Shown: in pieces, positions 1 through 8,148 of the stretch | Position numbering within the stretch: the first letter of the stretch is position 1 | Layout of the letters: every line of letters starts with the position of its first letter | Assembly: GCF_009876115.1 (NCBI RefSeq) | Contig: NZ_WWSY01000019.1 | Location: forward strand, 1-41,942 | Reading direction: 5' to 3' | Source: Collinsella aerofaciens | GTDB taxonomy: Bacteria; Actinomycetota; Coriobacteriia; Coriobacteriales; Coriobacteriaceae | DNA length: 41,942 nucleotides | Program-made: the position numbers and the translations under genes | Notes under the pieces: model-generated | What the model saw: only the letters and a program-made list of their open reading frames with translations | Databases searched by the model: none | What the model was told of the DNA's origin: nothing

Positions 1-134
1 GGAGGAATTCCGGAATCAGTCCCTATGTGCGGCGTAGGCCGCTTATTAGCCCGTCCAAGAATTGGGGCGCAGTTCATTGGAGGCCGGGGCCCGTAGATTT
101 TGGAATATGCCTAGAAATCTACCGCGGTTGAGTG
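1..134. other. Intergenic sequence downstream of galE with a weak hairpin
   Basis: I see no gene in this edge segment. Positions 93-100 and 115-122 form an 8-bp inverted repeat (GTAGATTT / AAATCTAC), which could end galE transcription on the minus strand. No clear U-tract follows it, so a terminator call is weak. Confidence 0.3.
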
Positions 135-1196
135 CTACTCGGCGTCGGCGAAGCCGTTGGGGTTGTGGCTCTGCCAGTTCCAGCTATCGCGGCACATGTC
201 CGCGATGTCGTACTGGGCCTTCCAGCCCATCATGCGCTCGGCCTTGGAGGCATCGCACCAGTTGGCAGCGATGTCGCCGGCACGGCGCTCGCGGATCACA
301 TAGGGCAGCTCCTTGCCGCAGGCCTTGGAGAAGGCGGCGACGACCTCGAGTACCGAGGTACCGGTGCCGGTGCCCAGGTTAAAGATCTCGACGCCGGTCT
401 TGCCGTTCATCCAGTTGAGGGCGGCAACGTGACCAGATGCCAGGTCGCACACGTGGATGTAGTCGCGAACACCGGTGCCGTCGGGGGTGGGGTAATCGTT
501 GCCAAAGACCTGAACGGCCTCGAGCTTACCGACGGCGACCTGGGCGACGTAAGGCACCAGGTTGTTGGGGATACCCTTGGGATCCTCGCCGATCAGGCCC
601 GACGGATGGGCGCCGATGGGATTGAAATAACGGAGCAGCACGACGTCCCACTCGGGGTCGGCGGTGTGGACGTCCATGAGAATCTGCTCAATCATCCACT
701 TGGTCCAACCATAGGGGTTGGTCGCGGGCTTCTTGGGGTCCTCTTCGGTGACGGGAGGATTGTCCGGATCGCCGTAGACGGTCGAAGAGCTCGAGAAGAT
801 GATGGACTTACAACCGTGGTTGCGCATGACATCGATGAGCACCAGGGTGTTCTCGATATTGTTGTGGTAGTACTCGACGGGCTTGCTCACCGACTCGCCA
901 ACGGCCTTAAAGCCGGCGAAGTGGATGACGCGGTCGATCTGGTGGGTATCGAAGATCTTGTTCATCGCATCGCGGTCGAGCACGTTGGCCTCGTAGAAGG
1001 TGAGGTTCTTGGCGGCCTCGTCGCCCACGATGGTCTTGACGCGGTCGATGGCAACGGCGCTGGAGTTGGAGAGGTCATCGACGACGACAACCTGGTAGCC
1101 ACCCTCGAGCAGCTGAACGACGGTGTGCGAGCCGATAAAGCCGGCGCCGCCGGTAACGAGGACGCAGGTGTCTTTGGGGTCGAGTGCTTTGGACAT
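135..1196 (-). CDS. galE: UDP-glucose 4-epimerase GalE
   Basis: This 353-residue protein interconverts UDP-glucose and UDP-galactose in the cytoplasm (Leloir pathway, and precursors for cell-surface glycans). It is an extended short-chain dehydrogenase. The N-terminal Rossmann motif VTGGAGFIGSH binds NAD. The central SSSSTVYGD supplies the catalytic serine/threonine region, and YGWTK is the Tyr-x3-Lys catalytic pair. YFNPIGAHPSGLIGED and the late RRAGDIA are substrate-binding signatures of GalE. The length is normal for the family. The ATG at 1196 is preceded by a good AGGAG site, so the reading frame extending upstream to 1259 is not needed. It stands alone and is divergent from the cell-wall gene at 1465, with no other galactose genes nearby. 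Confidence 0.96.
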   Translation of the reverse strand: MSKALDPKDTCVLVTGGAGFIGSHTVVQLLEGGYQVVVVDDLSNSSAVAIDRVKTIVGDEAAKNLTFYEANVLDRDAMNKIFDTHQIDRVIHFAGFKAVGESVSKPVEYYHNNIENTLVLIDVMRNHGCKSIIFSSSSTVYGDPDNPPVTEEDPKKPATNPYGWTKWMIEQILMDVHTADPEWDVVLLRYFNPIGAHPSGLIGEDPKGIPNNLVPYVAQVAVGKLEAVQVFGNDYPTPDGTGVRDYIHVCDLASGHVAALNWMNGKTGVEIFNLGTGTGTSVLEVVAAFSKACGKELPYVIRERRAGDIAANWCDASKAERMMGWKAQYDIADMCRDSWNWQSHNPNGFADAE

Positions 1197-1392
1197 GTAG
1201 TCTCCTATCGAATCAGGAACACTTCTTGAGGGGAGTATAGCGCAGCTGGGGGCACCCAAAACACGCGGGGCAGGAAAACCAGAGGATTGATGTTAACGTA
1301 CTCATAGGTCGTTATTTGCATAATCCTTACCTTTGACGTGGGACGTATTTGCGAGCCGCTGACCATGCTTTTCCAGCCGTTCGTGGAAATAG

Positions 1393-1420
1393 TTGGGACA
1401 AGCGCGATGTGCGTTAATAT
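1393..1420 (+). promoter_or_regulatory. Candidate promoter of the cell-wall hydrolase-like gene
   Basis: TTGGGA at 1393-1398 and TAATAT at 1415-1420 are separated by 16 bp and resemble a primary-sigma promoter. It would give a leader of roughly 40 nt before the ATG at 1465. Assigned by eye only. The rest of the divergent spacer to galE shows no recognised riboswitch. Confidence 0.4.
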
Positions 1421-1464
1421 GTTTGAGTTGAGCGACATATAAATAAGCATGTAACGGAGTACAT

Positions 1465-2670
1465 ATGTCACCAAACAACGATTCCATCTTTACGCAGGAG
1501 CTTTCGCGCCGCACTGCCCTTAAGGCTCTTTTCGGCGCCGCTTCCGCAGCTGTTCTTTTTGGCCTGCCCGCCCGCGCCCATGCGGCTGAGGCCAGCCAAG
1601 AAACCACCGACAAACTGAATGCCGCCCAGGCCCAGCTCGACGAGGTCCAGGCTCAGCTCGACAGCATCGCCAATGAGTACGCGACGCTCGCCAACAAGAA
1701 TGCCCAGACTCTCAGCGATATCGAGGGCGTTCAGGGCCAGATTGACGAGACGCAGGCTCAGATCGACACCAAGAAGTCGGAGCTCAAGAAGAAGCGTAAC
1801 GACCTTTCCGATCGCGTGGCGGCAAGCTACAAGTCGGGCGGTACCAATATCCTGTCGCTGCTACTGGCTTCGGGCTCGTTTGAGGAGCTCGTCGCCAACG
1901 CGCATTACGTCGAGAAGATCAACAAGAGCGACCGCGACGCCATCGAGGATATCCAGACGATTCAGGCTGAGCTCGACGCGCAGAAGACCGAGCTCGAAGC
2001 ACAAAAGGCCAACCTGGAGAAACTCAAGGACCAGCAGACGGCTCAGATGCAGGATATGCAGGCCAAGCAGCAAGAAGTCCAGACCGTGCTGAACGGTCTT
2101 TCCGACGACGTCAAGGAGCTCATGGCTCAGCGCGATTCCGAGATTCTCGCTGCCGCCCAGGCCGAGGAGGCCGCTAGGAAGGCCGCCGCTGCCGCGGCCG
2201 CCGCGAACAAGAACAATTCCTACTCGGGTGGTTCGAGCTCGGGCGGTGGATCGTATGCGCCCGGAACTCCGCAGCAGAATGCCGGCTCGGGCAAGCAGCA
2301 GGCCGTCGTCAACGCGTGCTACTCCACGCCTTCGCCGGGTCAGAACTGGTGCGCGGCGTGGGTTACCAATGTCTTCCGCAATGCCGGCGTGGGCTATTTT
2401 GGCGGCAACGCGTGTGACATGTTCAACGCCTGGTGCTATAGCTCCGACCGCTCGGCGCTGCAGGTGGGCATGATCGTGGCCGATTCCTCGCACAGCGGCA
2501 CGGGTGCTCCGGGCCTTATCTACGGTCATGTGGGTATCTACGTTGGCGGCGGCATCGTTATGAGCAACGAGGGTGCCATTACGTCTAAGTCGCTTGATTC
2601 GTTCATTAGCTTTTATGGTACTGGCTCTGGCGTGCGCTGGGGCTGGCTCGGCGGTATTGCGCTGTCGTAA
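1465..2670 (+). CDS. Secreted coiled-coil protein with C-terminal NlpC/P60- or CHAP-like domain
   Basis: This 401-residue protein looks like an exported peptidoglycan hydrolase of the PcsB/CwlO/RipA architecture. Residues 14-20 (SRRTALK) form a twin-arginine motif, followed by a hydrophobic stretch and a likely cleavage after AHA (residue 40). Residues about 42-235 are a long Gln/Asp/Glu-rich coiled coil interrupted by a GGTNILSLLLASGSFEE segment, typical of the regulatory coiled coils that occlude such hydrolases. An Ala-rich then Ser/Gly-rich linker follows (236-275). The C-terminal domain has candidate catalytic Cys296 (NWCAAW) and His355 (YGHVGIYVG). The expected role is FtsEX-type controlled cell-wall cleavage at division, but activity is inferred only. 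The start has GGAG upstream. Transcription probably ends in the hairpin at 2738. Confidence 0.85.
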   Translation: MSPNNDSIFTQELSRRTALKALFGAASAAVLFGLPARAHAAEASQETTDKLNAAQAQLDEVQAQLDSIANEYATLANKNAQTLSDIEGVQGQIDETQAQIDTKKSELKKKRNDLSDRVAASYKSGGTNILSLLLASGSFEELVANAHYVEKINKSDRDAIEDIQTIQAELDAQKTELEAQKANLEKLKDQQTAQMQDMQAKQQEVQTVLNGLSDDVKELMAQRDSEILAAAQAEEAARKAAAAAAAANKNNSYSGGSSSGGGSYAPGTPQQNAGSGKQQAVVNACYSTPSPGQNWCAAWVTNVFRNAGVGYFGGNACDMFNAWCYSSDRSALQVGMIVADSSHSGTGAPGLIYGHVGIYVGGGIVMSNEGAITSKSLDSFISFYGTGSGVRWGWLGGIALS

Positions 2671-2678
2671 CGCAAGTT

Positions 2679-2814
2679 GGGCCGCGTGCCCGCCCGCAAT
2701 ATATTTGATTGCCTGCTCGGGCAGTCCTGCGCAAGACGAAGGCCACATTAAGTGGCCTTCTTTGCGTGCGGAACTCGCGATCAATCAAATATATTGCGGG
2801 CGGGCACGCGGCCC
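2679..2814. repeat. Palindromic element with 33-bp perfect inverted repeats
   Basis: Positions 2679-2711 are the exact reverse complement of 2782-2814 (33 bp, beginning GGGCCGCGTGCCC and ending ATTTGATTG). The 70-nt centre carries its own hairpin at 2738-2760. The whole 136-nt unit folds as one nested structure. I see no obvious target-site duplication at its edges. It lies 9 bases after the stop of the cell-wall gene. Confidence 0.85.
2738..2764 (+). terminator. Intrinsic terminator-like hairpin inside the palindromic element
   Basis: The stem GAAGGCCAC (2738-2746) pairs with GTGGCCTTC (2752-2760) and is followed by TTTG. It is the nearest terminator candidate for the cell-wall gene ending at 2670. 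Confidence 0.6.
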
Positions 2815-2867
2815 TCTCGGGTCCTGAGCGCGACTCACCGGACTGGTTGTCTGATATTAAGATGGTG

Positions 2868-2893
2868 AAGGCCCCTTTCGGGGCCTTCTTTTT
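2868..2893 (+). terminator. Intrinsic terminator
   Basis: AAGGCCCC (2868-2875), a TTTC loop and GGGGCCTT (2880-2887) are followed by CTTTTT. It is a second strong terminator 200 bp after the cell-wall gene, isolating it from the next gene. From 2894 to 3146 the sequence is AT-rich and I see no gene. Confidence 0.8.
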
Positions 2894-3146
2894 AGAGGAA
2901 TTCGCCGACTCGGTGGACTTCGGTTTTGGTATTTGGAACCGATGGTTCACCAAAAAGAAAAATGAAATATAACCTAGCTGCAATAATCGCCTTGTTGCGA
3001 ACTCGAACTGATCATGTAGATCTAAAATAGTCGCAATATACAATTGTCGAGCGGTGCGTTGGGTTGGAGCTGCTGCGGGTCCTATATGGATTGCGGTCTT
3101 GCGCCCCGATGTTCAAACAGGTTTCTCTCTAGACGGGAAGTTGCTC

Positions 3147-3512
3147 ATGGACACCATATATGATGGAGACGACTGGGTCGATCATTATAGTTGGCGACTA
3201 GTCGGCTCGGATGACAATGGGGATGTGGTGTTTGATGGACTATGTCCAAAGCATCTCCATCCTTTTGTCTCGTCGTTAATTGAGAGTTCCGCTCGTGTTG
3301 CCCCCTACAGCTCGGCGTCGCTTCATGATACGGACGTTTTGAAGACCATAAAGGAATCAATTGACGAGGGCACGATGAGTAGCTTGCTGTTTTCTCGCCT
3401 TGTGGGGCTAGATGAGATTGGCTCGAAACGACTGCTTGCGGGCGAAAAGGTGGAACTCACTTATCGGTCGATGATTTCAATCCTGCGGATGGCCGATGTT
3501 CTTCGCAAATAA
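3147..3512 (+). CDS. Small hypothetical protein with a possible C-terminal HTH
   Basis: I do not recognise this 121-residue protein. The chosen ATG has GGGAAG seven bases upstream; a GTG at 3054 is in frame but has no ribosome site. The N-terminal part is acidic and aromatic (YDGDDWVDHYSW). The C-terminal 45 residues (LLFSRLVGLDEIGSKRLL followed by a helical YRSMISILRMADVLRK) read like the helix-turn-helix of an Xre-like or antitoxin-type protein, but there is no partner toxin gene. Codon use is less GC-biased than in the flanking genes, which suggests an accessory gene. It is followed immediately by a strong bidirectional terminator. Confidence 0.6.
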   Translation: MDTIYDGDDWVDHYSWRLVGSDDNGDVVFDGLCPKHLHPFVSSLIESSARVAPYSSASLHDTDVLKTIKESIDEGTMSSLLFSRLVGLDEIGSKRLLAGEKVELTYRSMISILRMADVLRK

Positions 3513-3517
3513 ATGAA

Positions 3518-3551
3518 AACGGGACAAGTGAGCTACATCACTTGTCCCGTT
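3518..3551. terminator. Bidirectional terminator between convergent genes
   Basis: A 14-bp perfect stem (AACGGGACAAGTGA, 3518-3531, with its complement 3538-3551) and a 6-nt loop are flanked by A-rich sequence on the left and T-rich sequence on the right. It serves the small gene on the plus strand and murB on the minus strand. Confidence 0.85.
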
Positions 3552-3580
3552 ATTAATTAAAGTGGACCGCGGCGAGCGGG

Positions 3581-4543
3581 CTATAAAAATTCGCCTACTC
3601 GGTGGACTTCGGGTTGTAGGTCTACTCCGAATTGGTCCTTGACGGTTGTTTGGATGTGGCGGATGAGTTCGTCGACGTCGGCGGCGGTGGCGTGGTCGGC
3701 GTTGACGATGAAGCCGCAGTGTTTTTCGCTCACCTGCGCGCCGCCGACAGCATGGCCGCGCAGGCCGGCATCCATGATGAGCTTGCCGGCAAAGTAGCCC
3801 TCGGGGCGCTTGAAAGTGGAGCCGGCACTCGGCATGTCGAGCGGCTGCTTGTCCTCGCGGCGCTGGCGGTAGTCGTCCATGTCGGCCTTGATCATCGCGG
3901 CGTTGCCCGGGGCGAGATTGAAGGTGGCCGAAAGCACGATAAAGCCGTCGTCGGCGATGCGGCTCTTGCGATAACCCAGGTTGAGCTCGTCAACATCGAA
4001 CTCGATGATGCTGCCGCTGCCGCGGGTGCCGTCGTCGAGCATGCGGGCGGGCTTGTAGACGCGCACAGACCCCAGCACATCGGCCATGCAGGCACCGTAG
4101 GCACCGGCGTTCATGTAGCAGGCGCCGCCGACCGATCCGGGGATGCCCGAGATGGGCTCCATGCCGGTGAGACCGGCCTCGGCTGCTGCCGTGGCGACAT
4201 CGGAAAGCAAGGCGCCGGCTGCTGCCGTGACGTGCGTGCCGTTGACCGTAATGTCGGAGAGGCCCTCGCCCAGTGCCACGACGATGCCGCGGATGCCCTT
4301 GTCACCGACGAGCAAGTCGGAGCCGTTGCCCACGATGGTGAGGGGCAGATCGCAGCGATAGCAGGTATCGAGCGTGGCGACGAGGCCCTGCTCGGTATCG
4401 GGCGTGACAAAGACGTCGGCCGGGCCGCCGATCTTAAACGTGGTGTGCTCGCGCATGGGCTCGCTCATCAACACGTTGTCCTCGCCGGCAACGCCAGCAA
4501 GCGCGCACAGCAGGTCCTCGTTAAAAAAGTCGTTCTCGTGCAT
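3581..4543 (-). CDS. murB: UDP-N-acetylenolpyruvoylglucosamine reductase MurB
   Basis: MurB reduces UDP-GlcNAc-enolpyruvate to UDP-MurNAc with NADPH and FAD, the second committed step of peptidoglycan precursor synthesis in the cytoplasm. The 320-residue protein has the FAD-binding motifs VGNGSDLLV and GIPGSVGGACYMNAGAYG, the YRKSR segment with the substrate-binding tyrosine/arginine, and GSTFKRP with the proton-donating Ser242 next to AGKLI. The catalytic glutamate lies in LQPEVHRVG (Glu312). The GSTFKRP...AGKLI pattern matches the Firmicutes/actinobacterial subtype. I chose the ATG at 4543, preceded by AAAGGCGG; the longer TTG start at 4588 lacks a ribosome site. It is divergent from the LacI-type gene. 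Confidence 0.96.
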   Translation of the reverse strand: MHENDFFNEDLLCALAGVAGEDNVLMSEPMREHTTFKIGGPADVFVTPDTEQGLVATLDTCYRCDLPLTIVGNGSDLLVGDKGIRGIVVALGEGLSDITVNGTHVTAAAGALLSDVATAAAEAGLTGMEPISGIPGSVGGACYMNAGAYGACMADVLGSVRVYKPARMLDDGTRGSGSIIEFDVDELNLGYRKSRIADDGFIVLSATFNLAPGNAAMIKADMDDYRQRREDKQPLDMPSAGSTFKRPEGYFAGKLIMDAGLRGHAVGGAQVSEKHCGFIVNADHATAADVDELIRHIQTTVKDQFGVDLQPEVHRVGEFL

Positions 4544-4726
4544 ACGAATATCCGCCTTTTGGTGGTCGTTGTCATCAATCGATTGCAATATACCCCACCC
4601 GGACGGATTTGGTGCGCTGGCGGCGATAAAACAGCCGTCTACCGGATTGGTAAAGTGTTTATCATCGAGGTAGAGGGACGGTCGCTATACTTTCAAGAGA
4701 TTGCGCGAATACTCGGAAGGAGCGAG

Positions 4727-5749
4727 ATGGGCAACAAAGTTACTCTCAAGCAGATTGCCCAGGAGGTGGGGCTTTCCCCCTCGTCGGTCTCGCTTGTTCT
4801 CAATAATCGGCCCTGCCGCATCTCGGAAGAAAACCGCAAGCTCATCAAGGAGGTCGCGGCGCGCAACCACTATGTCCCTAACCAGATCGCGCGCAGCCTG
4901 GTCATGCGCGAGTCACGCACGCTGGGCCTTATCGTTCCCAATATCGAGAGCCGCTTTTTTGCCTCGCTCGCCGGCAGCTTGGAAAAGCGCTGCCGCGAGG
5001 ACGGTTACGCGCTCTTTATTACCAGCTCGGGTGGAAGTGCCGACGACGATCTTGAACTGCTGCGCCAGCTGGTGACGCGCGGCGTCGACGGCGTCTTTCT
5101 GGTGGTGGGTGACGAGTTCTCCGACGACCGCGCCCTGCGCGAAGAAGTCAGCCATCTGCCCATACCGGCGGTAATGGTCGACCGTGCCATTGAGGGGCTC
5201 GAGTGCGACAAGGTGATGTTCGACCACGAGATGGGTGGCTACATGGCTACCCGCTATCTGATCGAGCAGGGTCATCGCCGCATCGCCTGTCTGGTTAACG
5301 CGCGTCGCTCCAATACGGGTCGCAAGCGACTCGCCGGTTACGAGCGCGCGCTGCGCGAGGTGGGACTGCCCATCGACGCGCGCCTGGAGTTTGAGAGCGA
5401 ATATTACATCCCGAGCGCCTACGAGGCCTCGGAGGCCGTGCTTGCAACCGATGCCACCGCCGTGTTCGCAAGCTCGGATAACATTGCCCTCGGTCTGCTC
5501 AAGCGCTTGCACGAGATGGGTAAGAGCATCCCGGGCGATATCTCGGTCGTAAGCTATGACAACTCGGCGGCCGACGTTCTCTTTGAGCCGGCGCTGACCG
5601 CGATTGAGCAGGATCCTGGTGTCCTCGCGGAGCATGCTTTTGGCTGCATGTCCAAGCGTCTTGCCGGTAGGGGCGGTAGGCGTGCCGAAGAGGTCGTTTT
5701 GGAGCCGGCGCTTATCGTTAAGGGCAGCGTGCTCGAGCTTACCGAATAA
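4727..5749 (+). CDS. LacI-family transcriptional regulator
   Basis: This 340-residue repressor has the full LacI/GalR architecture. The N-terminal helix-turn-helix (residues about 4-24, VTLKQIAQEVGLSPSSVS) and hinge helix NQIARSLVMRESRTLGLIV are followed by a periplasmic-binding-protein-like effector domain with GVDGVFLVV, GHRRIACL, FASSDNIALG and the late VSYDNSAA. It should bind an operator as a dimer and respond to a sugar or sugar phosphate. No sugar operon adjoins it, so the ligand cannot be named. GGAAGGAG sits just before the ATG. The open frame extends far upstream over murB, but that part is antisense to murB and is not coding. A possible extended -10 (TATACT, 4686-4691) lies upstream. 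Confidence 0.93.
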   Translation: MGNKVTLKQIAQEVGLSPSSVSLVLNNRPCRISEENRKLIKEVAARNHYVPNQIARSLVMRESRTLGLIVPNIESRFFASLAGSLEKRCREDGYALFITSSGGSADDDLELLRQLVTRGVDGVFLVVGDEFSDDRALREEVSHLPIPAVMVDRAIEGLECDKVMFDHEMGGYMATRYLIEQGHRRIACLVNARRSNTGRKRLAGYERALREVGLPIDARLEFESEYYIPSAYEASEAVLATDATAVFASSDNIALGLLKRLHEMGKSIPGDISVVSYDNSAADVLFEPALTAIEQDPGVLAEHAFGCMSKRLAGRGGRRAEEVVLEPALIVKGSVLELTE

Positions 5750-5809
5750 AGCTAAGCGCACTTGTTTGTTTGCATAGATTGCATGCGGAGTGTCCGCTAT
5801 TTGCCGGCG

Positions 5810-5883
5810 GGGCCGGGGAGGCATACTTTGTTTTGAGAAGTTCGCGAAGCCCACTTCCAAAACCAAGCACCCCACCCCGGCCC
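5810..5883. repeat. Long imperfect hairpin in intergenic space
   Basis: GGGCCGGGG (5810-5818) pairs with CCCCGGCCC (5875-5883). Inside it, GTTTTG (5830-5835) pairs with CAAAAC (5858-5863), with further matches around them. It could be a REP-like element or a terminator region for the LacI-type gene. There is no clear T-tail. Confidence 0.45.
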
Positions 5884-6004
5884 TCGTCCGTGAACCCTTC
5901 CGCTGGGCGAGCCATAGACGCCGCGCACCGATGCGGTAAAGCGGCGGCTTGAAATTGGTGCTATATTCTGCTTGAGTTGTTTAATACTAGAACGGGAGGC
6001 TGAT

Positions 6005-6496
6005 ATGGGGCTGTTCAAGAAGAAAAACCCGCAGGATGCCTTTGATCCCGATGTGTTTACCATCACGGATACGATTTTGGACCCGCCGCGGTTTACTTTT
6101 TTGCCGGCTATCTACCAAGATGCCACGCGCCGCAAGTGGGCCGTGCATCAGCGCGGCGGCGAGCCGAAGATTTTTGACTATGCGGACGTGCTGCAGTGCG
6201 AGATTGTCGAGACCGGAAATCCCGAGGATGTGTCGGAGCTTAGCAATCGCGAACTAGCTCAGCAGATTTTGATTAATCCAGCTCAGGCTACCAAAAACAA
6301 CGCTGCCAAGCGTAATATGTGCCTTGGTATGGGTGTCATCGTTGCCGTGCAAACCGGCGAGGATGAGATTTCGAAGCTTGAGATTCCGGTGACCGCGGGC
6401 GAAGTCAAGCGGGACTCCGGCCTATATCGGTCGTATCGGAACGTTGCAGAGCAGATCAAAGAAGCCTTCGACGCCATGGGGCGTCCGGAGCAATGA
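6005..6496 (+). CDS. Small hypothetical protein (MGLFKKK N-terminus)
   Basis: This 163-residue soluble protein has no family I can name. It starts with a short basic segment (MGLFKKKNP) and continues with a beta-rich central part (IYQDATRRKWAVHQ, IFDYADVLQCEIVE) of a kind seen in bacterial proteins with a PH-like or DUF4428-type core. It ends in an amphipathic helix (YRNVAEQIKEAFDAMG). Predicted function: unknown. GGGAGG lies 6 nt before the ATG. The gene is 35 bp upstream of the first UTRA regulator with no terminator between, so the three genes 6005-7997 may be co-transcribed. Confidence 0.75.
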   Translation: MGLFKKKNPQDAFDPDVFTITDTILDPPRFTFLPAIYQDATRRKWAVHQRGGEPKIFDYADVLQCEIVETGNPEDVSELSNRELAQQILINPAQATKNNAAKRNMCLGMGVIVAVQTGEDEISKLEIPVTAGEVKRDSGLYRSYRNVAEQIKEAFDAMGRPEQ

Positions 6497-6531
6497 TGCC
6501 CGCAGCATCAAGCGGTTGAGGAGCCGTGCCC

Positions 6532-7299
6532 ATGCCGAGTGAACTATATGCGATTCCGCCCAAAGATCGCGCCTTTGAGGGCATTCTTTGGTATATCAAT
6601 CATTATGACCTGCAGGGTGGCGACCGGCTGCCCGCCGAGCGTGTGCTCTGTGAAGAGCTGGGCGTGTCGCGCACGGCGTTGCGTGCTGCGATTACGCGCC
6701 TTATTTCGTGCGGAACTTTGGAAAGCCGCCGCGGTTCGGGCACCTATGTGTGTCCTCCCAAACCACTGAACATCTTTCAGGAAACATGGAACTATACGCA
6801 GGCGGTGGAGAGGGTTGGCTCAAAGTCGACCGCACGCCTGGTTTGGTCCAAGGTCGTGTACGCCGATATCGATCTGGCCCAAAAGGCCCAGATCGACCTG
6901 GGCATGCCGCTCTTCTGCATTCGACGTGTGCGCGTGGTTAATGGTTCCCCGGCGTCGATTGAGACGGCCCACGTCAATCTGTCTTTGTGCCCCTCGCTTC
7001 CCGATCACGATTTTGAGCAGGAAAGCCTCTACGACGTTTTGCTCAAAGAAGGGAATGTCCATGTGACGCACGGCAAGGAGCATATTTCCATCAGCCGTCT
7101 GAACGCCGACGAGGCCAAGTTGCTGGGTGCTCAGGAGGGCGCGCCGGTGTTTTACAAGGCTTCGCACGAGCGTGACGAGAACGATGGCTTTGTCGAGTAT
7201 TGCAAATCCGTGATTCTGCCGACCAAATATCGTTTTGCCGATAACGGCGAGGCAGACGGCGTTGCGACGAAGGTGGGTATCGAATGGCTGATGCAGTAG
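6532..7299 (+). CDS. GntR-family regulator with UTRA domain (first of a pair)
   Basis: This 255-residue regulator belongs to the GntR/HutC family. The winged helix-turn-helix covers residues about 15-80 (LPAERVLCEELGVSRTALR ... RRGSGTYV). The C-terminal half is a UTRA ligand-binding fold (PLFCIRRVRVVNGSPASIE, LYDVLLKEGNVHVTHGKEHI, GAPVFYK). Such proteins respond to phosphosugars or related small molecules. GAGGAG is 8 nt from the ATG at 6532, which is why I prefer it to the GTG at 6526. Its last codons overlap the start of the next gene by 16 bp, so the two regulators are translationally coupled. The nearest plausible target is the FrlB-like gene downstream. Confidence 0.92.
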   Translation: MPSELYAIPPKDRAFEGILWYINHYDLQGGDRLPAERVLCEELGVSRTALRAAITRLISCGTLESRRGSGTYVCPPKPLNIFQETWNYTQAVERVGSKSTARLVWSKVVYADIDLAQKAQIDLGMPLFCIRRVRVVNGSPASIETAHVNLSLCPSLPDHDFEQESLYDVLLKEGNVHVTHGKEHISISRLNADEAKLLGAQEGAPVFYKASHERDENDGFVEYCKSVILPTKYRFADNGEADGVATKVGIEWLMQ

Positions 7300-7997
7300 A
7301 AGACTTGCCGGTTTACAAACAAATTCGCCGCTGCATTGCGGAGCGAATCGAGCGCGGCGACTACCCGACGGGCTCGATGATTCCGTCCGAAAACGAGCTG
7401 GCCGAGGAGTTTGGCACGACGCGCCTGACAATCCGAAGTGCCATGGACAAGCTGGTCAAAAGTGGCCAGATTCGTCGCGTGCAGGGCAAGGGCGCCTTTG
7501 TGGGACACAAGTGGTTTGACGAGCACGAACGCAAGGGCGGCTTCCGTCAGTCGGTTCTGGCGTCGGGCGCGACGCCGTCGGTGCGCATTCTGGCGCGCTC
7601 CAAACGCTACGCCGGCCCGTATTACGCCGACCTGTTTGGCATCGCCGAGGACGATCTGCTTTACTCGGTGCGCCGTCTCAACTGCATTGATGGGGAGCCC
7701 GTGTCGATCGAGATGACGCTGATTCCGTGTCTGCTGTTTCCGGGCATCGAAGACGTGGACATTTCGGTCTTCAGCCTGTTCGAGACCTACGACATGTTGG
7801 GGCGCAAGCCGGACAAGTCGATTGAGAAACTCGATATTGAAGCGCTGGGCGCACACGATGCGAGTTTGCTCAATCTTGAGCCGGGCGATCTGGCGCTCGT
7901 ACTGGAATGCCTGACCTATGACTCGAGTGGGCAGGCGATCGAGCATGCCAAGTCTTTTAACCGCGGCGATGCCGGCGGATATACCTACAACTATTAG
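7284..7997 (+). CDS. GntR-family regulator with UTRA domain (second of a pair)
   Basis: This 237-residue protein is a second, different GntR/HutC-type regulator. Its DNA-binding domain is canonical (YKQIRRCIAERIERGDYPTG, SENELAEEFGTTRLTIRSAM, RVQGKGAFV). The UTRA part contains DLLYSVRRLNCIDGEPVSIE and a final GQAIEHAKSFNRGD. That late (Y/A)xxSxxRGD-like pattern is typical of UTRA proteins binding phosphorylated sugars. It starts inside the 3' end of the preceding regulator gene, and AAGGTGGG supplies a ribosome site. A terminator follows at 8004. With two related regulators back to back, heteromeric control or sequential control of one target is conceivable. Confidence 0.92.
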   Translation: MADAVEDLPVYKQIRRCIAERIERGDYPTGSMIPSENELAEEFGTTRLTIRSAMDKLVKSGQIRRVQGKGAFVGHKWFDEHERKGGFRQSVLASGATPSVRILARSKRYAGPYYADLFGIAEDDLLYSVRRLNCIDGEPVSIEMTLIPCLLFPGIEDVDISVFSLFETYDMLGRKPDKSIEKLDIEALGAHDASLLNLEPGDLALVLECLTYDSSGQAIEHAKSFNRGDAGGYTYNY

Positions 7998-8003
7998 CGT
8001 CTA

Positions 8004-8038
8004 GAGCATCCTCGTGCACGGCGGGGTGCTCATTTTTT
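8004..8038 (+). terminator. Intrinsic terminator after the regulator pair
   Basis: GAGCATCC (8004-8011) pairs with GGGTGCTC (8024-8031), one wobble pair, and is followed by ATTTTTT. Confidence 0.75.
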
Positions 8039-8148
8039 ACGGACATGTGTCGCATGACCGATGAGCGGCAAAAACTGACCGTCTACCGAGAGGGGAGGAT
8101 GAAATCAAAAAATCGGTATTAAAAACGGCTAACCTGTAATCGTTCACT

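Noticed and set aside
1197..1464. Cyclic di-AMP (ydaO-type) riboswitch upstream of the NlpC/P60-like gene
   Set aside because: Such riboswitches often precede cell-wall hydrolases in actinobacteria, but the conserved core is not recognisable here.
3632..4726. 365-codon upstream extension of the LacI-type gene
   Set aside because: It lies antisense to murB, and the canonical LacI N-terminus with its ribosome site starts at 4727.
8093..8122. Seven-codon leader peptide after GAGGGGAGG
   Set aside because: The ribosome site is directly against the ATG with too little spacing, and the peptide has no regulatory codon bias.
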